Assembly: GCF_040253615.1 (NCBI RefSeq)
Contig: NZ_JBEJGY010000004.1
Span: 3,534,001 to 3,598,000 of the forward strand
DNA from: Streptomyces sp. Edi4
GTDB lineage: Bacteria; Actinomycetota; Actinomycetes; Streptomycetales; Streptomycetaceae
Direction: 5' to 3'
Length of the DNA: 64,000 nucleotides
A program made the position numbers and the translations under genes. This document shows positions 40,652 through 48,664 of this stretch, one piece after another; the stretch's first letter is position 1; each line of letters opens with the position of its first letter. A model generated the notes under the pieces. That model did not search any database. It was not told the origin of the DNA and saw only the letters and a list, made by a program, of their open reading frames with translations.

Positions 40652-41314
40652 TCAGCGCAGCGCCTCGTCCAGGAGCACCGCCCACTGCGCCACGACCCGC
40701 TCCCGGCGCGCCGCGTCGTCGGTGAGCACATTGGCCAGGCCAAGACCCCGCGCCATGTCGAGGAGGCCCTGCACCGTCTCGCGCACGCCCGGCGCGGACT
40801 CGTCGGCGCCGAGCAGCTCCACCGCGATCCGGTGCGATTCGCGGCCCACCCGCGCCTCCAGCTCGGTCACCCGCGCGTGCAGCTGGGGCTCGTTGGACGC
40901 GGCGACCCACAGATGGAGCGCGGCTCGGAACAGCGGGCCCGTGTAGAGCCCGACGAGGGCCCCGACCACCTCGCGGCGGTCACTGCGATCCAGGGCCCGC
41001 AGCGCGTGGGAGCGCCGCTCGGCGACGTACTCGACCGCCGCCGTGAACAGGTCCTCGCGGGTGGGGAAATGGTGCTGGGCCGCGCCCCGCGAGACCCCGG
41101 CGCGCTCGGCGACCACCGACACCGTGGAGCCCGCCCAGCCGTGCTCGGCCAGACACGCGACGGCCGCCTCCAGGAGGCGCTGCCGGGTGGCCCGGCTGCG
41201 GTCCTGTTTCGGGGTCTTCGGCGGCGGCTTGGGGGTGGCCGGCGGGGGCGCGGGCGTATTCGGTGGGGGCTCTGGGGTGGCCGGCGGGGGCGCGGGCGTA
41301 TTCGGTGGGGTCAC
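40652..41314 (-). CDS. TetR-family transcriptional regulator
   Basis: 220 residues from GTG at 41314, which overlaps the enoyl-CoA hydratase stop (GTGA); an ATG three codons upstream is also possible. Residues 1-40 are an unusual Pro/Thr repeat (TPAPPPATPEPPPNT). The HTH lies at about 45-95 (TVSVVAERAGVSRGAAQHHF), typical TetR. The C-terminal ligand domain is about 120 residues. As last gene of the catabolic operon it is probably an autoregulatory repressor that senses an acyl-CoA intermediate and binds the palindrome at 51309-51332. Confidence 0.9.
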   Translation of the reverse strand: MTPPNTPAPPPATPEPPPNTPAPPPATPKPPPKTPKQDRSRATRQRLLEAAVACLAEHGWAGSTVSVVAERAGVSRGAAQHHFPTREDLFTAAVEYVAERRSHALRALDRSDRREVVGALVGLYTGPLFRAALHLWVAASNEPQLHARVTELEARVGRESHRIAVELLGADESAPGVRETVQGLLDMARGLGLANVLTDDAARRERVVAQWAVLLDEALR

Positions 41315-42045
41315 AACACCCATGCGGGGTCCCGTCGTTCGAGGAAGGCCGTCACTCCCTCCCGCGCCTCGGCGGAGGCGAAGAGGGACGCCGAGCGGGC
41401 GGTCAGCTCCGTCGACCAGCGGTCGAAGGTCTCCGACACGGTAGCCGTGACCAGAGCTTTCGACGCCGCCAGGCCCTCGGGCGAGGATCTGCGCAGCCCG
41501 TCGAGGACCGGGGCGAGCGCCGCGTCGACGTCGTCGGCGGCCACCGTGACAAGACCGGTGCGGGCCGCCTCCGCGGCGTCGAACCGCTCCCCCGTCAGGT
41601 AGTAGCGGCTCGCGGCGCGCGGGTCCATGCGCACCAGGACCGGCATGGAGATCACGGCGGGCGCGAGACCGAGGCGTGCCTCGGTGAACGCGAACGTGGA
41701 CGCCGGCCCCGCGACCGCGATGTCGCAGGCCGCGAGCAGCCCGAGGCCGCCCGCACGGACATGTCCCGTCACCCGCGCCACGACCGGTTTGCGCAGGTCG
41801 ACCACGGCCCGCATCAGGGCGACGAAGGCCTCGGGGTCGGGCGGCGCCTTCAGGTCGGCGCCCGCGCAGAACGTGCCACCGGTGTGGGTGAGCAGCACGG
41901 CCCGTACGCCCGGATCTTCCGCGCACCGCGCGAGCGCCGCGCCCAGCTCGGCCACGAGGTCCGCCGACAGGGCGTTGCGGTTGGCGGGCGAGTCGAGGAC
42001 GAGCGTGGTGACGCCCCGCTCGTGGGTGTCCTTGACGAGTGTCAC
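41311..42045 (-). CDS. Enoyl-CoA hydratase/isomerase family protein
   Basis: 244 residues; GTG at 42045 overlaps the ligase stop. Crotonase-fold features: LVLDSPANRNALSADLVAEL, oxyanion-hole segment GGTFCAGADLKAP and the second segment GHVRAGGLGLLAACDIAVAG. The usual catalytic Glu pair is not clearly present (GLGLLAACD replaces G-x-G-x-E-L), so it may act as hydratase on an unusual substrate or as another crotonase-type enzyme. In the operon it would hydrate the carboxylated enoyl-CoA. Confidence 0.9.
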   Translation of the reverse strand: MTLVKDTHERGVTTLVLDSPANRNALSADLVAELGAALARCAEDPGVRAVLLTHTGGTFCAGADLKAPPDPEAFVALMRAVVDLRKPVVARVTGHVRAGGLGLLAACDIAVAGPASTFAFTEARLGLAPAVISMPVLVRMDPRAASRYYLTGERFDAAEAARTGLVTVAADDVDAALAPVLDGLRRSSPEGLAASKALVTATVSETFDRWSTELTARSASLFASAEAREGVTAFLERRDPAWVL

Positions 42046-43844
42046 GCCTGGCTCTCCTTCTGGTCGCGTACGCGCAGTTCGCGTCTGAGGATCTTGCCCG
42101 ACGCGGCCCGTGGCACCTGCTCGACGAACCCCACCCGGCGGACCTTCTTGTACGGGGCGACGCGCTCGGCGACGTACGCCATCACCTCGTCCGCGTCGAG
42201 CTCCCCCGCCCCGGGCGCGCGCACCACGAACGCCTTCGGTACCTCGTTGCCGTCCGTGTCGGTGACCCCGATGACCGCGGCGTCCTCGATGGCCGGGTGC
42301 GTGAGCAGCAGCGCTTCCAGTTCGGCCGGGGCGACCTGGAAGCCCTTGTACTTGATGAGCTCCTTGACCCGGTCGACGACGTACAGCCAGCCGTCCTCGT
42401 CGACGCGCCCGACGTCGCCGGTGTGCACCCAGCCGTCCGCGTCGATGAGCTCGGCGGTCGCATCGGGCCGGCCCAGATAGCCCTTCATGACCTGCGGCCC
42501 CCGGATCGCGATCTCGCCCGCCTCGCCGGGCTCCGCGTCGCGGGCCGGGTCGTCCAGGCGCAGGATCCGCAGCTCGGTGGAGGGAAGCAGTTTGCCGACC
42601 GCGCCGGGCGGAGGGTGCGGGGCGGACAGGGGCACGACGTGGGTGGCCGGTGACAGCTCGGTCATGCCGTACGCCTGGCGCACCGGCGGCAGCCCGAGCC
42701 GGTCCGAACAGGCCTGCGCCAGGACGGGGTCGAGCGGAGCGGCCGCGCTCAGGACGTACTCGACCGAGGACAGGTCGTAGCGCGCGACGGCGGGGTGCTT
42801 GGCCAGGGCGAGCACGATGGGCGGGGCGACGTACAGGCCGGTGACGCGGTGCTTCTCGATGGCCCGCAGGAACAGGTCGAGATCGAAGCGGGGCAGCACC
42901 ACGACGGTGGCGCCGGCCCGCAGCGGGGCGTTCATGAGGGCGGTCATCCCGTAAATGTGAAAAAACGGGAGTACCGCGAGGATGCGGTCGCCGGGTGCCA
43001 TCGGGACCAGCGGGTGGAGCTGCGCCAGATTGGTGGCGATGCCGCGGTGGGTGAGCATGACGCCCTTGGGGACGCCGGTCGTGCCGGAGGAGTAGGGCAG
43101 GACGGCGATGTCCTCGGCGGGGTCGATCGGGACGCGGGGGGCTATCGGGACGCGGGGGCCGGCGGTGGCGCCCGCGCCTGTGGGGGTGCCGGTGTCCGTG
43201 GGGGTGCCGGTGTCCGTGGGGGTGCCGGTGTCCGTGGGGGTGTCCACGTCCGTGGGGGTGTCCGCATCCGTGGGGGTGTCCGCATCCGTGCGGGTGCCCG
43301 CATCCGTGTGGGTGTCCGTGGATAGCAGGTCGTGGACGACCGAGCGGTGCCCCGGCGCCCGGTCGCAGACGAAGATCTCCCGGATGCCGCCCGCGAGCTC
43401 GGCGGCCCGCCGGGCGGTCGCGAGGAGCGGGGCGACGGTGACGACCCAGCGCGCGCGGGAGTCGGTGAGCTGCCGGGCGAACTCCTCGGCCGTGCACAGC
43501 GGGTGGGCCGTGGTGACGGCGGCCCCGGCGCGGCTCGCGCCGTAGAGCACCACGGGGTACAGGATCGAGTTGGGGCTGTGCAGGGCGAGCACATCGCCCT
43601 TGCGCACCCCGGCGGCGGCGAGCGCGGACGCCAACCTCCGGTGCCGGGCGTCGAGTTGGCCGTAGGTGATCGTCGCGGTGCCGGTCGGATCGGTGCCGTC
43701 GATGAGCGCGACGGCGTCGGGGTGGGTGGCGGTGGAGCGGGCGAGGACCGCCTCGTGGATGGGCAGGTCGAGGACGGGCACGTCGGTGTACTCACTGCGG
43801 TGGACACGGGGCGCTCGGGGCGCGGGAACGTCAGGGGAGTCCAT
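42042..43844 (-). CDS. Acyl-CoA ligase (4-coumarate-CoA ligase-like) with Thr/Asp repeat insert
   Basis: 600 residues, about 60 longer than normal for the family. ATG at 43844 with AGGAG eight bases upstream. ANL motifs are intact: YSSGTTGVPKGVMLTHRG (A3), YGMTEL (A5), GWVHTGDVGRVDEDG (A7) and C-terminal PRAASGKILRREL with the catalytic Lys. It activates a carboxylic acid as acyl-AMP and then acyl-CoA, feeding the acyl-CoA dehydrogenase. Residues 176-220 are a TDADTPTDTGTPTD-type repeat placed just before the P-loop; such an insert should form an exposed flexible loop. Confidence 0.92.
   Translation of the reverse strand: MDSPDVPAPRAPRVHRSEYTDVPVLDLPIHEAVLARSTATHPDAVALIDGTDPTGTATITYGQLDARHRRLASALAAAGVRKGDVLALHSPNSILYPVVLYGASRAGAAVTTAHPLCTAEEFARQLTDSRARWVVTVAPLLATARRAAELAGGIREIFVCDRAPGHRSVVHDLLSTDTHTDAGTRTDADTPTDADTPTDVDTPTDTGTPTDTGTPTDTGTPTGAGATAGPRVPIAPRVPIDPAEDIAVLPYSSGTTGVPKGVMLTHRGIATNLAQLHPLVPMAPGDRILAVLPFFHIYGMTALMNAPLRAGATVVVLPRFDLDLFLRAIEKHRVTGLYVAPPIVLALAKHPAVARYDLSSVEYVLSAAAPLDPVLAQACSDRLGLPPVRQAYGMTELSPATHVVPLSAPHPPPGAVGKLLPSTELRILRLDDPARDAEPGEAGEIAIRGPQVMKGYLGRPDATAELIDADGWVHTGDVGRVDEDGWLYVVDRVKELIKYKGFQVAPAELEALLLTHPAIEDAAVIGVTDTDGNEVPKAFVVRAPGAGELDADEVMAYVAERVAPYKKVRRVGFVEQVPRAASGKILRRELRVRDQKESQA
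43184..43320. repeat. 18-bp tandem repeat inside the acyl-CoA ligase gene
   Basis: About seven degenerate 18-base units with core GTGTCCGTGGGGGTGCCG (plus strand) or the CATCC variant. They encode the Thr/Asp/Gly/Pro repeat in frame. Confidence 0.85.
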
Positions 43845-43952
43845 GCAGGGGTCTCCTAGTACGACGGACAGGACTTGTCGAGGGCGCGAGGGCGCGGGCG
43901 CGGGAGCCCCGCGCACGGCCGGCGCGCACGGGGCGACGGCTCGGGCCCCGGC

Positions 43953-45086
43953 CTAGTACGACTTCGGAAGCCCCAGGGTCTGGTGCGAGACGTAGTTGAG
44001 GATCATCTCGCGGCTGACCGGCGCGATCCTGGCCACCCGGGCGGCCGTGATGAGCGCGGCCAGACCGTACTCGCGGGTCAGGCCGTTGCCGCCCAGGGTG
44101 TGGACGGCCTGGTCGACCGCTTTCACGCACGCCTCGGCCGCCGCGTACTTGGCCATGTTGGCGGCCTCGCCCGCCCCGGCGTCGTCGCCGGCGTCGTACA
44201 GCGCGGCCGCCTTCTGCATCATCAGACGGGCCAGTTCGAGCTCGATGTGGGCCTGGGCGAGGGGGTGGGCGATGGCCTGGTGACCGCCGATGGGCTGCTT
44301 CCACACCTGACGGGTGGTGGCGTACTCGACGGCTCTGGCGAGCGCGTAGCGGCCCATGCCGATCGCGAACGCCGCCGTCATGATCCGCTCGGGGTTGAGC
44401 CCGGCGAAGAGCTGGAGCAGACCCGCGTCCTCGTCCCCGACCAGGGACGCGGCGGGCAGCCGGACCTCGTCGAGGACCAGCTCGAACTGCTTCTCGGCCG
44501 CGTGGAGTTCCATGTCGATCAGCGAGCGCCCAAAGCCCGGGGTGTCACGCGGAACGATGAACAGGCAGGGCTTGAGGCGGCCCGTACGGGCGTCCTCGGT
44601 GCGGCCGACGATGAGGGTGGCGTCCGCGATGTCCACGCCGGAGACGAAGACCTTGCGGCCGTTCAGGATCCAGTCGTCGCCGTCGCGCCGCGCGGTGGTG
44701 GTGATGCGGTGCGAGTTGGAGCCCGCGTCGGGCTCCGTGATGCCGAACGCCATCGTGAGGGTGCCGTCGGCGAGCCCCGGCAGCCAGGTGCGTTTCTGCT
44801 CCTCGGTGCCGAAGCGGGCGATGACCGTGCCGCAGATGGCGGGCGAGACCACCATCATCAGGAGCGGACAGCCCGCCGCGCCCAACTCCTCGAGGACGAT
44901 GGACAGTTCGGCCATGCCGCGGCCTCCGCCGCCGTGTTCGGCGGGCAGGTTGACGCCGAGGTAGCCGAGCTTGGCGGCCTCCGCCCACAGCGCCGGACGG
45001 TCGAAGGCGCGTCCGTGACGCGCGCCGAGCGCGGCGACGGCGGCCCGCAGGTCCTGGTTCTCCTGGCTTTCGATGACACCGCTCAT
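43953..45086 (-). CDS. Acyl-CoA dehydrogenase
   Basis: 377 residues; ATG at 45086 overlaps the carboxylase alpha stop (ATGA). Signatures: MAFGITEPDAGSNSHRI (FAD and substrate binding) and a C-terminal QAVHTLGGNGLTREYGL region. It removes two hydrogens from an acyl-CoA (forming the 2,3-enoyl-CoA that the carboxylase needs) and passes electrons to ETF. In atu/liu-type pathways this is the citronellyl-CoA or isovaleryl-CoA dehydrogenase step. Substrate not determinable by reading. Confidence 0.93.
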   Translation of the reverse strand: MSGVIESQENQDLRAAVAALGARHGRAFDRPALWAEAAKLGYLGVNLPAEHGGGGRGMAELSIVLEELGAAGCPLLMMVVSPAICGTVIARFGTEEQKRTWLPGLADGTLTMAFGITEPDAGSNSHRITTTARRDGDDWILNGRKVFVSGVDIADATLIVGRTEDARTGRLKPCLFIVPRDTPGFGRSLIDMELHAAEKQFELVLDEVRLPAASLVGDEDAGLLQLFAGLNPERIMTAAFAIGMGRYALARAVEYATTRQVWKQPIGGHQAIAHPLAQAHIELELARLMMQKAAALYDAGDDAGAGEAANMAKYAAAEACVKAVDQAVHTLGGNGLTREYGLAALITAARVARIAPVSREMILNYVSHQTLGLPKSY

Positions 45087-46987
45087 GCTTCTTCGGCCTC
45101 CGATGTGACGACGGCGAGCAGGGCACCGACCTCGACCTGGCGGCCGGGGACGGCGTGGAGCGCGGTGAGCGTGCCGGAGGCCGGAGCGGTGACGCGGTGC
45201 TCCATCTTCATGGCCTCGAGCCACAGCAGCGGCTGCCCCGCGACGACGCGGCAGCCCTCCTCGACCCCGTCCGCCACCCGCACGACGACCCCCGGCATGG
45301 GAGCCAGCAGCGAACCGGGCGCGACCAGATCGCCGGGGTCGGTGAAACGGGGGCGGACGGCGAGGACGTGACACCCGGGCGCGGAGTCGACGTACACGGT
45401 GTCGCCATGACGGCGCACCGCGAACTCCCGTACCACGCCCTCGATTTCGAGCCGTACGCGGTCGGGCGCGGCGGCCACGAGGCGCACGCCGGGGTGGCCC
45501 TCGGCTTCGAGGCCGCGGCGGGTGAGCCGGTAGCGGACCTCGTGGTCGCCGTACCGCTTGATCTGGGGCTGCGAGGGCACGTTGCGCCAGCCGCCGCCCA
45601 GGCGTCCGGCCCGCGCGCTGGCGTCCGCGAGGGCGGCGGCGAGCGCGGCGTGGTGGGCGCCCGGCAGGGGCGCGGTGAGCTCGGCGAGGTTGCGATCGTA
45701 GAAGGCGGTGTCCAGGCGCCCCTGGGCCGGGCCCTCGGTGAAGTCGGGGTGGCGCAGGGAGCGTACGAGCAGGTCGCGGTTGGTGGCAGGGCCGTGGACG
45801 CGGGCACGTTCCAGGGCGTGGGCGAGCCTGCGGGCGGCTTCGGCGCGGGTCGGCGCGTGGGCGACGGCCTTGGCAAGCAGGGAGTCGTAGTGAACGCCCA
45901 CGGTGTCGCCGTCTGCGTACCCCCGGTCCAGGCGCACCCCGTCGACGGCCAGACGGTGCACGGTGCCGGTGCCGGGCGCCCAGCCGTCGGCCGGGTCCTC
46001 GGCGTACAGGCGGGCCTCGATGGCGTGGCCGCGCGGCGCGGGCGGGGCCGGCGCGAGGGCGTCGCCCTCGGCGATCCGCAGCTGGAGGGCGACAAGGTCG
46101 ATGCCGAACACGGCCTCGGTGACGGGGTGTTCGACCTGGAGGCGGGTGTTCATCTCCAGGAAGTGGACGGTGCCGCCGGCGACCAGGAACTCCACGGTGC
46201 CCGCGCCCCGGTAGTCGGTGGCCTTCGCGGCCCGCACGGCGAGGGCGTACAGCTCGGCCTCCGTCTCGGGGTCGAGCGCGGGCGCGGGGGCCTCCTCGAT
46301 GACCTTCTGGTGGCGGCGCTGGAGGGAACAGTCGCGCGTGCCGAGCACCCAGACCGTGCCGTGGGCGTCGGCGAGTATCTGCACCTCGACGTGGCGCCCG
46401 CCCTCGATGTAGGGCTCGACGAACACGTCCCCGTCCCCGAACGCCCCGAACGCCTCGGCGCGGGCGGCCGCCAACTCGCCCTCCAGCACGTCCAGTTGGC
46501 GCACCACACGCATGCCGCGCCCGCCGCCGCCCGCCGACGCCTTGACGAGGATCGGCAGATCGCTCCGCGTGACGTCGGCGAGCTCCAGGGGCGCGAGGCC
46601 CATGAGTTCCTTGGCGCGGGTCTTGGAGGCCATCGCCTCGATCGCCTCGGGGGGCGGCCCGATCCAGGTGAGCCCGGCGGTGGCGACCGCCCGGGCGAAA
46701 TCCGCGTTCTCGGACAGGAACCCGTACCCCGGGTGCACGGCGTCGGCGCCCGCCGCCAGCGCCGCCGCGACGACGCGGCCGGCCCGCAGATACGTCTCGC
46801 CCGGCGTGGACCCGGGCAGCCGTACGGCGACGTCGGCCTCCCGCACGTGCAGGGCACCCGCGTCGGCGTCGGAGAAGACCGCGACCGTGGCGATGCCCAG
46901 CTCACGGCAGGTGCGAAAGACCCGGCAGGCTATCTCGCCCCGGTTGGCGACGAGTACGGACTTGATCATGGCCTTCGGTTCGGTCAT
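45083..46987 (-). CDS. Acyl-CoA carboxylase alpha subunit (biotin carboxylase + BCCP)
   Basis: 634 residues; ATG at 46987, five bases after the beta-subunit stop (an ATG at 46969 is also possible). Biotin carboxylase domain to about residue 450 with SVLVANRGEIACRVFR, the Gly-rich ATP lid KASAGGGGRGM and EMNTRLQVEHPVTE. A linker domain follows, then a biotinyl domain with EAMKMEH at about 600. Biotin is carboxylated with ATP and HCO3-, and CO2 is passed to the beta subunit encoded next to it. The pairing is like methylcrotonyl- or geranyl-CoA carboxylase. Confidence 0.95.
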   Translation of the reverse strand: MTEPKAMIKSVLVANRGEIACRVFRTCRELGIATVAVFSDADAGALHVREADVAVRLPGSTPGETYLRAGRVVAAALAAGADAVHPGYGFLSENADFARAVATAGLTWIGPPPEAIEAMASKTRAKELMGLAPLELADVTRSDLPILVKASAGGGGRGMRVVRQLDVLEGELAAARAEAFGAFGDGDVFVEPYIEGGRHVEVQILADAHGTVWVLGTRDCSLQRRHQKVIEEAPAPALDPETEAELYALAVRAAKATDYRGAGTVEFLVAGGTVHFLEMNTRLQVEHPVTEAVFGIDLVALQLRIAEGDALAPAPPAPRGHAIEARLYAEDPADGWAPGTGTVHRLAVDGVRLDRGYADGDTVGVHYDSLLAKAVAHAPTRAEAARRLAHALERARVHGPATNRDLLVRSLRHPDFTEGPAQGRLDTAFYDRNLAELTAPLPGAHHAALAAALADASARAGRLGGGWRNVPSQPQIKRYGDHEVRYRLTRRGLEAEGHPGVRLVAAAPDRVRLEIEGVVREFAVRRHGDTVYVDSAPGCHVLAVRPRFTDPGDLVAPGSLLAPMPGVVVRVADGVEEGCRVVAGQPLLWLEAMKMEHRVTAPASGTLTALHAVPGRQVEVGALLAVVTSEAEEA

Positions 46988-46992
46988 GGCCC

Positions 46993-48594
46993 TCACATCC
47001 GGAAGATGCCGAAGCCGCCACGGGCGCCTTCGACGGGGGCGGTGTGGATCGCGGACAGGCACAGGCCGAGCACGGTCCGGGTGTCACGGGGGTCGATGAC
47101 GCCGTCGTCGTAGAGCCTGCCGGACAGGAACATCGGCAGCGACTCGGTCTCGATCTGCTGCTCCACCATCGCGCGCAGCGCGGCGTCCGCGTCGTCGTCG
47201 TACGGCTGCCCCTTGGCCCCCGCGGAGGCGCGCGCCACGAGGGAGAGGACGCCGGCGAGCTGCTGGGGCCCCATCACGGCGGACTTGGCACTGGGCCAGG
47301 CGAACAGGAACCGGGGGTCGTAGGCGCGCCCGCACATCCCGTAGTGCCCGGCCCCGTAGGAGGCGCCGATGAGGACGGACAGATGCGGCACCCGGGAGTT
47401 GGACACCGCGTTGATCATCATCGCGCCGTGCTTGATGATGCCGCCCTGCTCGTACTCCTTGCCGACCATGTAGCCGGTGGTGTTGTGCAGGAAGAGCAGC
47501 GGAATGTCCCGCTGATTGGCGAGCTGGATGAACTGGGCCGCCTTCTGCGACTCGGCCGAGAAGAGCACGCCCTGGGCGTTGGCGAGGATGCCGACGGGAT
47601 AGCCGTGCAGCGCGGCCCAGCCGGTGACCAGGCTCGTCCCGTACAGCGGCTTGAACTCGTCGAAGTCGGAGGCGTCCACGATCCGGGCGATGACCTCGCG
47701 CGGGTCGAACGGGGTCTTCAGGTCCTCGGGAACGATGCCGAGCAGTTCCTCCTCGTCGTACTTCGGCGCCTCGGCGATCCCCGCCGGATCGGGGTGCGCC
47801 TTGCGGTGGTTGAGGCGGGCGACGATGCGGCGGGCCTGGCGGATCGCGTCCTGCTCGTCCACGGCGAAGTGGTCGGCGAGCCCGGAGGTACGGGCGTGCA
47901 TCTCGGCGCCGCCCAGCGACTCGTCGTCGCTCTCCTCGCCGGTGGCCATCTTGACGAGCGGCGGCCCCCCGAGGAACACCTTGGACCGTTCCTTGATCAT
48001 CACGGTGTGGTCGGACATGCCGGGGATGTACGCGCCGCCGGCCGTGGAGTTGCCGAAGACGACAGCGACGGTGGGGATGCCGGCGGCGGAGAGCCGCGTG
48101 ATGTCCCGGAAGATCGCGCCGCCCGGGATGAAGATCTCCTTCTGCGAGGGCAGGTCGGCGCCGCCGGACTCCACGAGGCTGACGCAGGGGAGGCGGTTGG
48201 TGTACGCGATCTCGTTCGCGCGCAGGGCCTTCTTCAGCGTCCAGGGGTTGGACGCGCCGCCGCGGACGGTGGGGTCGTTGGCGGTGATCAGGCACTCCAC
48301 GCCCTCGACGGTGCCGATGCCGGTCACCATCGAGGCGCCGACGGGGTAGTCGCTCCCCCAGGCGGCGAGCGGCGACAGTTCCAGGAACGGGGTGTCCTCG
48401 TCGATCAGCAGCTCGACGCGCTCCCTGGGCAGGAGCTTGCCGCGCCGCCGGTGGCGCTCGGTGTACTTCTCACCCCCGCCGGCGATGGCACGGGCATGCT
48501 CGGCCGCCAGCTCGTCGAGCTTTCCCCGCATGGCCTCTGCGGCCCGGCGGAACGCGGGGGCGGTGGGGTCGAGAGCGGAGGGAAGAGTGGACAT
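46993..48594 (-). CDS. Acyl-CoA carboxylase beta subunit (carboxyltransferase)
   Basis: 533 residues; ATG at 48594 with AAGGAG eight bases upstream. Full-length carboxyltransferase with N- and C-terminal crotonase-like halves: VESGGADLPSQKEIFIPGG, FGNSTAGGAYIPGMSD (acyl-CoA oxyanion) and SYGAGHYGMCGRAYDPRF with AKSAVMGPQQLAGVL (biotin side). The size and motifs fit the MCC/GCC beta family rather than acetyl- or propionyl-CoA carboxylase. It carboxylates the gamma carbon of a 3-methyl-enoyl-CoA (inference from family and operon). Confidence 0.95.
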   Translation of the reverse strand: MSTLPSALDPTAPAFRRAAEAMRGKLDELAAEHARAIAGGGEKYTERHRRRGKLLPRERVELLIDEDTPFLELSPLAAWGSDYPVGASMVTGIGTVEGVECLITANDPTVRGGASNPWTLKKALRANEIAYTNRLPCVSLVESGGADLPSQKEIFIPGGAIFRDITRLSAAGIPTVAVVFGNSTAGGAYIPGMSDHTVMIKERSKVFLGGPPLVKMATGEESDDESLGGAEMHARTSGLADHFAVDEQDAIRQARRIVARLNHRKAHPDPAGIAEAPKYDEEELLGIVPEDLKTPFDPREVIARIVDASDFDEFKPLYGTSLVTGWAALHGYPVGILANAQGVLFSAESQKAAQFIQLANQRDIPLLFLHNTTGYMVGKEYEQGGIIKHGAMMINAVSNSRVPHLSVLIGASYGAGHYGMCGRAYDPRFLFAWPSAKSAVMGPQQLAGVLSLVARASAGAKGQPYDDDADAALRAMVEQQIETESLPMFLSGRLYDDGVIDPRDTRTVLGLCLSAIHTAPVEGARGGFGIFRM

Positions 48595-48664
48595 GGGACG
48601 CGCTCCTTGGGAGGGATGGGTGAATCGCGTGGGGTTTCGGGAAGGGGCGGGGTGGGGCGAAAAC

